Source of the DNA: CAZILM01 sp964625325
GTDB taxonomy: Bacteria > Patescibacteriota > Saccharimonadia > Saccharimonadales > CAYVSP01
Assembly: GCA_964625325.1 (NCBI GenBank)
Contig: CAZVBA010000020.1
Span: 1-12,362 of the forward strand
Reading direction: 5' to 3'
DNA length: 12,362 bases
Shown here: in pieces, positions 1 through 5,636 of the stretch
How the letters are laid out: each line of letters opens with the position of its first letter
Position numbering within the stretch: the first letter of the stretch is position 1
Translations under genes and position numbers: made by a program
Notes under the pieces: generated by a model
Database searches by the model: none
What the model was told of the DNA's origin: nothing
Seen by the model: only the letters and a program-made list of their open reading frames with translations

Positions 1-54
1 CTGTAAATCTGCTGGCTTATGCCTTCGTAGGTTCGAATCCTACACCCTGCACCA
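1..54 (+). tRNA. tRNA-Tyr(GTA), 3' part only
   Basis: The window opens inside the anticodon loop (CTGTAAA, bases 1-7, anticodon GTA at 3-5). A class II variable arm with GGC-TTAT-GCC stem-loop follows at 14-23; a long variable arm is expected for bacterial tRNA-Tyr. The T arm is GTAGG-TTCGAAT-CCTAC (27-43), then acceptor strand ACCCTGC (44-50), discriminator A and an encoded CCA (52-54). The 5' half lies outside the window. tRNA-Thr follows after 4 nt, so the two are surely co-transcribed. Confidence 0.93.
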
Positions 55-58
55 TTAA

Positions 59-133
<75 letters not shown>

Positions 134-150
134 GCTCGTTGTGCAACTTC

Positions 151-184
151 AGCTTCCATAAAAACGGTGGAGGCTGTTTTTATT
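151..184 (+). terminator. intrinsic terminator after the tRNA-Tyr/tRNA-Thr unit
   Basis: Arms AGCTTCCA (151-158) and TGGAGGCT (168-175) pair over 8 bp with one G-T wobble and a 9-nt loop, followed by a T-rich tail (TTTTTATTT from 177). It lies 17 nt after the tRNA-Thr CCA, which is the right place to end the tRNA transcript. Confidence 0.85.
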
Positions 185-211
185 TCAGCTTTCGTGCACA
201 TCCTCGCTTTA

Positions 212-239
212 CCCCAAGCTGAATCCTCTCAGCTTGGGG
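212..239. repeat. perfect 11-bp inverted repeat without a T tract
   Basis: CCCCAAGCTGA (212-222) and TCAGCTTGGGG (229-239) are perfectly complementary with a 6-nt loop. No T run follows on either strand, so it is not a normal intrinsic terminator. It ends only 7 nt before the -35 element of the rpmG promoter. It could be a backup transcription or RNA-processing barrier behind the terminator at 151-184, or a protein-binding palindrome next to the promoter. Confidence 0.7.
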
Positions 240-246
240 ACCCCCA

Positions 247-275
247 TTGAACTAAAGTAGTATATCTGTTAGACT
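247..275 (+). promoter_or_regulatory. rpmG promoter, start point close to the ATG
   Basis: TTGAAC (247-252), a 17-nt spacer, then TAGACT (270-275) preceded by TGT (267-269), an extended -10. A start site 6-8 nt after the -10 falls at about 281-283, while the ATG is at 285. The mRNA would have at most a few bases before the start codon. The TATCTGTTA string around the -10 recurs at the tRNA-Trp promoter (521-528). Confidence 0.75.
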
Positions 276-284
276 CTACGGATT

Positions 285-488
285 ATGGCGAAAAAAGGTG
301 ATAAGCGTAAGATTGTCGGCTTGGTCAGCGAAGAAGGCGGCCACCGGCATTATTACACGATGAAAAACAGCGTGAATACCCCCGACAAACTGCGCCTACG
401 CAAGTATGATCCGGTTACACGCAAACACATTTGGTACGTCGAAACAAAAAAGAATCTCGGCCGCAACGAGGTGAAGGCGAAAAAATAG
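285..488 (+). CDS. rpmG: 50S ribosomal protein L33
   Basis: A 67-residue basic protein of the large ribosomal subunit near the E site. The core matches L33: KIVGLVSEEGGHRHYYT (9-25) followed by KLRLRKYDPVTRKH (35-48). There are no cysteines, so it is the zinc-free C- type. It is longer than the usual 49-56 residues because of a Lys/Asn-rich tail (roughly residues 53-67). No Shine-Dalgarno precedes the ATG and the promoter -10 ends 9 nt upstream, which suggests a leaderless message. It lies between tRNA-Thr and tRNA-Trp, upstream of secE, in the order long known for Gram-positive genomes. The start is secure because the next upstream in-frame options precede the promoter. Confidence 0.93.
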   Translation: MAKKGDKRKIVGLVSEEGGHRHYYTMKNSVNTPDKLRLRKYDPVTRKHIWYVETKKNLGRNEVKAKK

Positions 489-503
489 TCTTCGTGTTCG
501 TGA

Positions 504-532
504 ATGACATACGGTAGTGTATCTGTTACAGT
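504..532 (+). promoter_or_regulatory. promoter of tRNA-Trp
   Basis: ATGACA (504-509), a 17-nt spacer, TACAGT (527-532), with TGT just before the -10. The predicted start is near 539-540, about 12 nt before the mature tRNA. The tRNA therefore has its own promoter independent of rpmG. The sequence around the -10 resembles the rpmG promoter. Confidence 0.7.
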
Positions 533-551
533 AGGGTAGTTCTATGCATAT

Positions 552-626
552 AGGGGCATAGTACAACGGCAAGTATAAGGGTCTCCAAAACCCTAGATCG
601 TGGTTCGATTCCACGTGCCCCTGCCA
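552..626 (+). tRNA. tRNA-Trp(CCA)
   Basis: Acceptor AGGGGCA (552-558) pairs with TGCCCCT (616-622), then discriminator G and encoded CCA (624-626). The anticodon stem is AGGGT/ACCCT with loop CTCCAAA, anticodon CCA. The T arm is GTGG-TTCGATT-CCAC. tRNA-Trp directly upstream of secE is a common bacterial arrangement; here three genes have been inserted between them. No terminator follows; the next gene's -10 element starts about 25 nt downstream. Confidence 0.97.
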
Positions 627-651
627 GTGCATTTCGTATAAACCATAAAAT

Positions 652-660
652 TGTTATAGA
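652..660 (+). promoter_or_regulatory. extended -10 element of the P-loop kinase gene
   Basis: TGT-TATAGA (652-660), 8 nt before the ATG at 669. The region 17 nt further upstream has no good -35 match, as is common for extended -10 promoters. Transcription would begin at about 667-669, on or beside the start codon. Confidence 0.55.
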
Positions 661-668
661 ATATATTG

Positions 669-1334
669 ATGTCCAAAATTTCTCTGACTAAACCCACTCT
701 CATAATGCTGTATGGCTTTCCTGGTGCGGGCAAGACGCATTTTGCGCGCCAGCTGTGCGACCAAATCAGCGCCGCCCATGTCCAGAGCGACCGCATCCGC
801 AGCGAACTGTTTGAAAACCCGCGCTTTGATAAGGCCGAGAATGACATCGTCACGCATATGATGGACTACATTACCGAAGAGTTTCTGAACGCCGGCGTAT
901 CAGTGGTTTACGATGTTAATGCCATGCGAGTAGGCCAGCGCCGCACTTTGCGCGACATGGCGCGCAAGACTAAAGCAACCCACCTACTTATTTGGCTACA
1001 AATTGACCAGGATTCGGCGCTGCTGCGGCTGGCCAAACGCGACCGGCGCAAAGCTGACGACAAATACGCCACGCCGTATACCAAGTCGGAATTTCAAACT
1101 TACATAGGTACAATGCAGAATCCAACGGTCACCGAAGATTATGTTGTCATCAGCGGCAAACACACTTTTAACACCCAGCGCAACGCCGTTTTGAAGCGAT
1201 TATATGAGGAAGGCATGCTATCCGCCGATAGTATTACGTCTAATATGGTCAAGCCGGAGCTGGTCAATCTTATACCCAAGAACCCAGCTGCCGGCCGCGT
1301 CGACATGAGCCGGCGCAATATTATCATCCGTTAG
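669..1334 (+). CDS. P-loop NTPase, AAA_33/zeta-toxin-like kinase
   Basis: A 221-residue cytosolic protein read from the ATG at 669; a TTG at 666 would add one residue. Walker A is GFPGAGKT (16-23). SDRIR (40-44), an acidic-Asn strand VVYDVN (79-84) and an Arg-rich lid around 120-128 (RLAKRDRR) match small-molecule or nucleic-acid kinases of the AAA_33/zeta-like group, which phosphorylate a hydroxyl with ATP. The substrate cannot be read from the sequence. The C-terminal ~40 residues (about 182-221) lie beyond the kinase fold and are unassigned. No Shine-Dalgarno is present and the start sits 8 nt after an extended -10. The metallopeptidase gene follows after 9 nt, so they probably share a message. 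There is no antitoxin-like partner, so a toxin role is not supported. Confidence 0.75.
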   Translation: MSKISLTKPTLIMLYGFPGAGKTHFARQLCDQISAAHVQSDRIRSELFENPRFDKAENDIVTHMMDYITEEFLNAGVSVVYDVNAMRVGQRRTLRDMARKTKATHLLIWLQIDQDSALLRLAKRDRRKADDKYATPYTKSEFQTYIGTMQNPTVTEDYVVISGKHTFNTQRNAVLKRLYEEGMLSADSITSNMVKPELVNLIPKNPAAGRVDMSRRNIIIR

Positions 1335-1343
1335 CAAAAATCG

Positions 1344-2048
1344 ATGTCAGTTAAGCTATTTGAAGTTGCCGGGCTAGGTACTGTCAGGCTGCAAAAGCGT
1401 CGCGGCACGCGTCACTTACGCCTGTCATTAGGCGCCAACGGCGACATTCGGGTCAGCCTGCCAGCGTGGGTGCCGTATCGGCTAGGATTAGAGTTTGTTC
1501 AGAATAAGCACGATTGGATTATCAAGCATCGTACACAACCATCTCTTCTAGTAGATAGACAGGTCATTGGTAAGGCTCATCGCTTGGAATTTGTTGCCAC
1601 TAGCCGCAACAGCCGACCTAGTAGTCGTATAGCTGGTAACTTGGTACGCGTAACTTATCCAGTTAGTTATCAGCCGGCCGACAAAACGGTTCAAGCCACC
1701 GCCCGGCGTGGTGCCACCAAGGCTCTGCAGACCGAAGCTGAAGCCTTGCTGCCCGATCGTCTACAAGCCTTGGCCCGAAAGTATGGTTTCCAATATCGTG
1801 GGCTGCGCTTAAAGCACTTGAGGTCTAAATGGGGGAGCTGCGACCAACAGACCGTCATTACCCTAAACGTTTTTTTGATGACGCTGCCCTGGGAACTAAT
1901 TGACTACGTAATGTTGCACGAGTTGGTTCACACCAAGGTACTGCGCCATGGGCCGCCATTCTGGCAGGAAATGGCAGTTCACACACCGAACACGCAGCAG
2001 TTGCGCAAACGGCTGCGCACCTACCAACCGACCTTTCATAGCAGCTAA
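1344..2048 (+). CDS. YgjP-like (DUF45) zinc metallopeptidase
   Basis: A 234-residue protein of the YgjP/SprT-like zincin group. The N-terminal half (1-110) is a beta-rich basic region with KRRGTRHLRLSL (18-29). The C-terminal half has the family signature LRSKWGSC (159-166), then HELVH (192-196) with His192 and His196 as zinc ligands and Glu193 as catalytic base, and a third ligand in RHGPPFW (His202). Length is typical. The family is common but its physiological substrate is unclear. The ATG lies 9 nt after the kinase stop, with no Shine-Dalgarno, so translation may depend on reinitiation after the upstream gene. No signal peptide or membrane segment is visible, so it is cytosolic. Confidence 0.85.
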   Translation: MSVKLFEVAGLGTVRLQKRRGTRHLRLSLGANGDIRVSLPAWVPYRLGLEFVQNKHDWIIKHRTQPSLLVDRQVIGKAHRLEFVATSRNSRPSSRIAGNLVRVTYPVSYQPADKTVQATARRGATKALQTEAEALLPDRLQALARKYGFQYRGLRLKHLRSKWGSCDQQTVITLNVFLMTLPWELIDYVMLHELVHTKVLRHGPPFWQEMAVHTPNTQQLRKRLRTYQPTFHSS

Positions 2049-2060
2049 GCATACCGCTTA

Positions 2061-2069
2061 TGGCATAAT
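2061..2069 (+). promoter_or_regulatory. extended -10 element of the histidine kinase gene
   Basis: TGG-CATAAT (2061-2069) followed by 7 nt and the ATG at 2077. A start point at about 2076 would give a leaderless message. No convincing -35 is present at 17 nt. It belongs with the -10 elements at 270, 655 and 6905, which have the same short distance to a start codon. Confidence 0.5.
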
Positions 2070-2076
2070 ATTAGCT

Positions 2077-3180
2077 ATGCCACCCGCCCAGCCAACTCAG
2101 GGAACTATAACCTCTAGCCTTGAACATGAACGCTTAACCAGCCTTATCAACAGTATGGCCGACGGTGTCATTGCCATCGACGAGCGCGCCAAGGTAGCCA
2201 TCTATAATGGCGCCGCCCTTAATATTCTCGATCTCAACAGTTCTATGACCGGCAAATCGCTTGGTGACGTGCTCAAGTTGGTCGATAAAAATAAACAGCC
2301 GGTCGACGTTGAAGCCTTGATACGCGTTACTAAAACAGCCACCACCAACCGTGACTGGCGCCTGGTTTACGAAGACGGCAGCATGATTAACCTATACCTC
2401 AGCATTGCACCCGTACATTTGGGCTTTGGCAAAGACGGCGAACGCGGCTATGTGGTGCTGCTACGCGATATTACGCGCGAAAAGTCGCTAGAAGAAGAGC
2501 GCGATGAATTCATTAGTGTGGTGAGTCATGAATTACGCACGCCGATTGCGATTGCTGAGGGCAATGTCAGCAACGCCGAATTTATCGTCGAAAAGAAGGG
2601 CGGCGCGCCCGAAATAGAAGCGGCCCTTAAAGCCGCACATGATCAAATTAACTTCTTAGGCGGTATGATTAATGACCTAGCCACGCTATCCCGAGCTGAA
2701 CGTGGCGCCTTGGCGGTCGAGGTTGAGGCGATTAACGTGCACGAGCTTGTCGAAGAGCTGCTGCGCGCCTATCAGCCCGAAGCCGCCAAGAAGCAACTAA
2801 CTTTAAAAACCGATTTGGACCCCAAGCTGGAATTATTAAAATCAAGCCGTCTGTACGTCCGCGAAATCTTGCAAAACTTTATAACCAACGCTCTAAAATA
2901 TACCGAACAAGGCAGTATTACCATCGGCGCCCGCCAAAAGGCTAACGGTACCGAGTTTCAGGTCAGCGACACCGGTATTGGCATTAGCAAAAGCGACCAG
3001 CAGAAGGTCTTTGATAAATTCTTTAGAAGCGAAGACTACCGCACCCGCCAAAACAGCGGCACCGGATTGGGGCTGTATGTCACGATGAAGCTGGCTCACT
3101 TGCTTCACGCCGAGATAATCTTGCAAAGCGAACTCAACAAAGGCTCGATTTTTACAATCTTTGTGCCAAACCTTGAATAA
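2077..3180 (+). CDS. soluble PAS-domain sensor histidine kinase
   Basis: A 367-residue protein. PAS domain about 16-137 (NSMADGVIAIDERAKV at 25-40, ending in the usual RDITREKSLEEERDEF linker), HisKA with HELRTP and phospho-acceptor His151, then HATPase: N box with Asn271 (NFITNALKYTEQG), G1 DTGIGIS (298-304), F box KFFRS (314-318), G2 GTGLGLY (328-334). It autophosphorylates on His and should pass phosphate to a response regulator. No regulator gene adjoins it, so this is an orphan kinase here. No membrane segment is present, so it should sense an intracellular signal through PAS; no cofactor-binding residue can be named. I chose the ATG at 2077 over upstream in-frame starts because the longer version overlaps the peptidase gene by 100 bp and the extra residues look like out-of-frame translation. 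Confidence 0.9.
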   Translation: MPPAQPTQGTITSSLEHERLTSLINSMADGVIAIDERAKVAIYNGAALNILDLNSSMTGKSLGDVLKLVDKNKQPVDVEALIRVTKTATTNRDWRLVYEDGSMINLYLSIAPVHLGFGKDGERGYVVLLRDITREKSLEEERDEFISVVSHELRTPIAIAEGNVSNAEFIVEKKGGAPEIEAALKAAHDQINFLGGMINDLATLSRAERGALAVEVEAINVHELVEELLRAYQPEAAKKQLTLKTDLDPKLELLKSSRLYVREILQNFITNALKYTEQGSITIGARQKANGTEFQVSDTGIGISKSDQQKVFDKFFRSEDYRTRQNSGTGLGLYVTMKLAHLLHAEIILQSELNKGSIFTIFVPNLE

Positions 3181-3187
3181 AGCCGTT

Positions 3188-3394
3188 CTAGTCCTGGGGT
3201 TGACTAGTATGAAGATCGATTTCAGCTATGCCGGCGAATGCTCCGGCCAGGCCGGCCGCAATCAGCAACGGCTTAGGGTAGCCAACTTCGCTAGCAACAC
3301 CCAAAATGGCGACCGCACCGCTGGCCATGATATTTCGAATCGATTTTATATATTCTATGCTGGCTCCGCTGGAACCTATTTCTGCACGTGGCAT
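3188..3394 (-). CDS. small hydrophobic protein, antisense to its neighbours
   Basis: A 68-residue protein not recognised as any family. Residues 1-22 are polar and amphipathic. Residues 23-59 are Ala/Gly/Ile/Val-rich with glycine-spaced packing (MASGAVAILGVA, then LLIAAGLAGAFAGIA), consistent with one or two membrane helices, followed by a short polar tail. Its style resembles the small membrane proteins at 4803 and 5637. It converges with the histidine kinase gene and diverges from the secE promoter. The start has only a weak AGG upstream. The plus-strand reading frame over the same region is Cys/Thr/Asn-rich and looks like a shadow. Existence of the protein is likely but not certain. Confidence 0.5.
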   Translation of the reverse strand: MPRAEIGSSGASIEYIKSIRNIMASGAVAILGVASEVGYPKPLLIAAGLAGAFAGIAEIDLHTSQPQD

Positions 3395-3447
3395 ACCTAA
3401 ACTTTTGCATACCGACGTACGGTTCGCAAGTACTTAATATAAACTGC

Positions 3448-3477
3448 TTGACGATGATTTGTCTCTTGGAGTAGTAT
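3448..3477 (+). promoter_or_regulatory. promoter of secE-nusG
   Basis: TTGACG (3448-3453), 18-nt spacer, TAGTAT (3472-3477). The predicted start is near 3484, which leaves a leader of about 50 nt. That leader begins almost at once with the hairpin at 3489 and ends with the secE Shine-Dalgarno palindrome. It gives the secE-nusG unit a promoter separate from the upstream genes. Confidence 0.6.
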
Positions 3478-3488
3478 TGACAGGACGG

Positions 3489-3514
3489 ACCTATCAAATG
3501 ATAGGTTTTTTTAT
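3489..3514 (+). terminator. terminator-like hairpin at the 5' end of the secE leader
   Basis: ACCTATC (3489-3495), loop AAAT, GATAGGT (3500-3506), then a run of seven T. The form is that of an intrinsic terminator, but it lies only about 5 nt after the predicted transcription start and about 8 nt before the secE Shine-Dalgarno region. It may stop read-through from upstream, act as an attenuator, or cap and stabilise the 5' end. The stem is A/T-rich, so strength is moderate. Confidence 0.65.
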
Positions 3515-3517
3515 TGG

Positions 3518-3532
3518 TTAAGGAGTCCTTAA
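3518..3532 (+). promoter_or_regulatory. secE ribosome-binding site inside a palindrome
   Basis: TTAAGGAGTCCTTAA is a 15-nt palindrome around the central G at 3525. It contains the Shine-Dalgarno AAGGAG (3520-3525), 8 nt before the TTG start at 3534. This Shine-Dalgarno decides the TTG start. The palindrome cannot fold tightly within one RNA strand because it has almost no loop, but two transcripts could pair there. Confidence 0.6.
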
Positions 3533-3533
3533 A

Positions 3534-3935
3534 TTGGCAGAGCAAAGAAAGAAACGCCGCCTGCGCAAACCCGAAACAGTCCGTGAGCGCGCCGAAAAGG
3601 CCGTCAATACACCCGCTAAGCCGCGGCGTCTGCGCCGTACGGCCGGTACAGTATCGCGACCGTTGCGCACAGCTGTCGGTATTGGCCGTAAGGAATACTA
3701 CCTACCGCTGCCCGAGAATAAAGTCGGCCAATTCCTCAACAAGCGCCGCCACTACTTTCCCAGCTACTTCCGTAACAGTTGGCGCGAAGTGCGCCAGGTT
3801 ACCTGGCCCAGCCGCCGCGAGACTTGGAAATTGACGCTGGCCGTCTTCACTTTTGCCATCATTTTCGGCATCCTGATCTCGCTTACCGACTACGGTTTAG
3901 ACAAGTTATTTAGAAAGGTACTACTGAAAATATGA
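3534..3935 (+). CDS. secE: preprotein translocase subunit SecE
   Basis: A 133-residue inner-membrane protein, the clamp subunit that holds SecY in the Sec translocon. The conserved SecE region is NSWREVRQVTWPSRRETWKL (81-100), followed by a single membrane helix (about 101-118). The N-terminal 80 residues are strongly basic (KKRRLRKPE, PRRLRR). Single-helix bacterial SecE proteins are usually about 60-70 residues, so this is a long cytosolic extension that might contact ribosomal RNA or SecA. It starts at TTG with a good Shine-Dalgarno. nusG overlaps the stop by 4 nt (ATGA), so the two are translationally coupled. Confidence 0.92.
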   Translation: MAEQRKKRRLRKPETVRERAEKAVNTPAKPRRLRRTAGTVSRPLRTAVGIGRKEYYLPLPENKVGQFLNKRRHYFPSYFRNSWREVRQVTWPSRRETWKLTLAVFTFAIIFGILISLTDYGLDKLFRKVLLKI

Positions 3936-4474
3936 ACAAGCGCTACGACACTACCAAGCAATGGTATGCCATTCACACCTATAGCGGCTACGAAGAAAAA
4001 GTCGCCGAGTCCATCCGCCAGCGAGCCGACAGTCTGGATATGGCCGATAAAATTTTCCAAGTGTTAGTGCCCAAAGAAAAAATGATTGAAGTCAAAAACG
4101 GCAAACGTAAGGTTGTTGAGAAGCGGATTTTCCAGGGTTATGTTCTGGTGCAAATGAAACTGAGTGAAGACGCCTGGTATATTGTGCGTAACACCCCGTC
4201 CGTTACCGGCTTTGTCGGTAGCGGCACTGAGCCGACCCCGATTGACACTGAAGAGATTGAGAAAATCATGAAGCGCATGGGCCGCGCTGAACCGAAACAC
4301 AAGATCGACTACAACATCGGCGAAGTTGTCAATATTACCGACGGGCCATTCAAAGGCTTCGATGGTTCAATCAATGAGATCGATCTCCAAAAAGGCAAGC
4401 TCAAGGTGCTTGTTAACATGTTCGGCCGCGAAACACCAGTTGAATTAGATAGTCTACAGGTTAAGCGAGTTTAA
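3932..4474 (+). CDS. nusG: transcription termination/antitermination factor NusG
   Basis: A 180-residue factor that binds RNA polymerase through its NGN domain and links it to ribosome or Rho through its KOW domain. The NGN domain starts at WYAIHTYSGYEEKVAE (11-26) and runs to about 120. The KOW domain is at about 129-178 (GEVVNITDGPFKGFDGSI). Length and architecture are those of standard NusG. The ATG overlaps the secE stop. No strong Shine-Dalgarno is present, so coupling to secE translation likely drives expression. The next gene starts 1 nt after the stop. Confidence 0.96.
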   Translation: MNKRYDTTKQWYAIHTYSGYEEKVAESIRQRADSLDMADKIFQVLVPKEKMIEVKNGKRKVVEKRIFQGYVLVQMKLSEDAWYIVRNTPSVTGFVGSGTEPTPIDTEEIEKIMKRMGRAEPKHKIDYNIGEVVNITDGPFKGFDGSINEIDLQKGKLKVLVNMFGRETPVELDSLQVKRV

Positions 4475-4475
4475 A

Positions 4476-4733
4476 GTGGTTGCTCGGCCTTCAGCAGAAG
4501 TGTCGAATCTGTACGCCGAACTTGTGGCAACAGAGTCTGGCAATCCCAACGCTAGTGTATTTGCAGATATTGGTCTAAGAGCCATAGCCCTAGAATATTT
4601 ATACAACGATGAGCTCCATCAAGAATATTTAAATCGTATTTGGCAAGAGGCTAGCTATTGTATGAAGGCCATCAAAGAAGGCTGGACGCCTTATGACAGG
4701 TATACTCCTAAGGATATAATTAAAATTGCTTAG
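4476..4733 (+). CDS. uncharacterised small soluble protein
   Basis: An 85-residue protein of no recognised family, read from GTG at 4476, 1 nt after the nusG stop. A second GTG at 4500 (giving 77 residues) is an equal candidate because neither has a clear Shine-Dalgarno. It looks largely helical, with many Tyr/Trp/Leu/Glu (IALEYLYNDELHQEYLNRIW, then YCMKAIKEGWTPYDRY), and has no membrane segment. Its third codon positions are visibly richer in A/T than those of nusG and rplK, which may mean later acquisition or low expression. Its placement implies translation coupled to nusG. Confidence 0.6.
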   Translation: MVARPSAEVSNLYAELVATESGNPNASVFADIGLRAIALEYLYNDELHQEYLNRIWQEASYCMKAIKEGWTPYDRYTPKDIIKIA

Positions 4734-4762
4734 TTAAGTAGACAATCGTAATAAATTATAGT
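4734..4762 (+). promoter_or_regulatory. possible promoter of the gene at 4803
   Basis: TATAGT (4757-4762) is a good -10. A weak -35 (TTAAGT, 4734-4739) lies 17 nt upstream. Predicted start is near 4769, giving a ~34-nt leader that holds the hairpin at 4782. It overlaps the end of the preceding gene. Confidence 0.45.
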
Positions 4763-4781
4763 AAGCTAGTTTTTTGTTAGT

Positions 4782-4802
4782 AACTCCAAGGGGAGTTTTT
4801 TT
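4782..4802 (+). promoter_or_regulatory. hairpin that buries a Shine-Dalgarno and resembles a terminator
   Basis: AACTCC (4782-4787), loop AAGG, GGAGTT (4792-4797), then Ts up to 4802 and ATG at 4803. The Shine-Dalgarno GGGGAG (4790-4795) is largely within the 3' arm, 7 nt from the ATG. The same element can therefore end transcription from upstream or hide the ribosome-binding site. The rplK leader has a near copy. Confidence 0.6.
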
Positions 4803-5174
4803 ATGCCCGAATCAGACAGTTCAAACGGCCAAGCTTTTAGCCGACACGAAGCTGAGCACACGTCTATAAGCCGCGAAGATTTACAGGGCATGGTAGCTAT
4901 TGAAGCAGTTGGTGTCGCAGTTGGTGTGGCCGCTTGCGCGGCCGGCGCCCGTACCCTTGTCGTCGGCTATGAATTTGCAAACTCAGCCGATAAATTAGCC
5001 GTTTGCAGCACTGGTATGGCCGTGGCTATTGGCGGCGTAGCCGCCTTGGGTTTCTGTGGCAACAAACTAAAAGAGTATGTTCCGCCGCTGGTACATGAAT
5101 GGGCTGATCTAACTAGAGCCTGGTGGCAGTCCCGGCGTGACAATAGACAACAGGGGTCAGATACAGTACAATAG
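4803..5174 (+). CDS. small two-helix membrane protein of unknown function
   Basis: A 123-residue protein not matched to a family. Residues 1-28 are polar. Two hydrophobic Ala/Gly/Val segments follow at about 30-54 (VGVAVGVAACAAGA) and 65-85 (MAVAIGGVAALGFCG), with three cysteines (45, 68, 85) in or beside them. The C-terminus is amphipathic and charged with WADLTRAWWQSRRDNRQQ. The start is fixed by a strong Shine-Dalgarno. The rplK promoter lies within its last codons. SREDL before the first helix resembles SRDDI before the helix of the protein at 5637, a weak hint that the two are related. Confidence 0.65.
   Translation: MPESDSSNGQAFSRHEAEHTSISREDLQGMVAIEAVGVAVGVAACAAGARTLVVGYEFANSADKLAVCSTGMAVAIGGVAALGFCGNKLKEYVPPLVHEWADLTRAWWQSRRDNRQQGSDTVQ
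5144..5172 (+). promoter_or_regulatory. rplK promoter
   Basis: TAGACA (5144-5149), 17-nt spacer, TACAAT (5167-5172): five of six consensus bases in each element. It overlaps the end of the preceding coding sequence. Predicted start is near 5179, giving a ~27-nt leader that holds the Shine-Dalgarno hairpin. Confidence 0.75.
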
Positions 5175-5185
5175 GACAGTTACGC

Positions 5186-5198
5186 ACTCCTAAGGAGT
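5186..5198 (+). promoter_or_regulatory. rplK Shine-Dalgarno within a small hairpin
   Basis: ACTCC (5186-5190), TAA, GGAGT (5194-5198), then TATTTTT and ATG at 5206. The core GGAG is fully inside the 3' arm. The stem is only 5 bp, so it would open readily. The layout matches that at 4782-4803 almost base for base (ACTCC, 3-4 nt loop, GGAGT, T-rich spacer, ATG). Confidence 0.55.
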
Positions 5199-5205
5199 TA
5201 TTTTT

Positions 5206-5634
5206 ATGGCCGAGAAGAAAGTTACAGCTAATCTAAAGATGAAAATCCGCGGCGGCCAGGCCAGCCCGGCGCCGCCTGTGGGCAGCACTTTGGGCCAGTA
5301 TGGCGTCAACATGATGGATTTCATCAATCCGTTTAATGAGCAGACCAAGGACCAAATGGGCAAGAACCTGACGGTTCATATAGCTATTTTTGAAGATCGC
5401 ACTATGAAGTTCCGTGTTGTTGGTGAACCAACCGATGATCTGATTCGCGCTAAACTGGGTATTGATAAGGGTTCTGGCAAGCCCAACACCGAGAAAGTCA
5501 GCAAAAAACTGAGCCAAACCGCCTTAACTGAGATAGCCGAAGCCAAAGCCAACGACATGAACACTCAGGACGTTGAAGCCGTTAAGAAAATGGTCGCCGG
5601 CACCGCCCGCAGCATGGGCGTGGAAGTCGAATAG
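5206..5634 (+). CDS. rplK: 50S ribosomal protein L11
   Basis: A 142-residue protein of the GTPase-associated centre, binding 23S rRNA helices 43-44 and contacting EF-G. The N-terminal domain has KIRGGQASPAPPVGSTLGQY, the proline-rich site of this family. The C-terminal RNA-binding domain (about 70-142) has GIDKGSGKPNTEKVSKK. Length is exactly that of most bacteria. It is normally followed at once by rplA; here a small membrane-protein gene intervenes. It has its own promoter and a strong Shine-Dalgarno. Confidence 0.97.
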   Translation: MAEKKVTANLKMKIRGGQASPAPPVGSTLGQYGVNMMDFINPFNEQTKDQMGKNLTVHIAIFEDRTMKFRVVGEPTDDLIRAKLGIDKGSGKPNTEKVSKKLSQTALTEIAEAKANDMNTQDVEAVKKMVAGTARSMGVEVE

Positions 5635-5636
5635 AT

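Noticed and set aside
669..1334. Zeta-type toxin of a toxin-antitoxin pair
   Set aside because: The P-loop and lid fit the wider kinase group, but no antitoxin gene adjoins it and the next gene is a metallopeptidase.
1948..2076. Longer histidine kinase beginning at 1948
   Set aside because: The extra residues overlap the peptidase gene out of frame and are Cys/Arg/Thr-rich without PAS similarity. A -10 element sits just before the ATG at 2077.
3161..3400. Plus-strand frame of 79 residues after the histidine kinase
   Set aside because: No Shine-Dalgarno, composition unlike other proteins here (Cys, Asn, Thr-rich). The opposite strand gives a more natural membrane protein.
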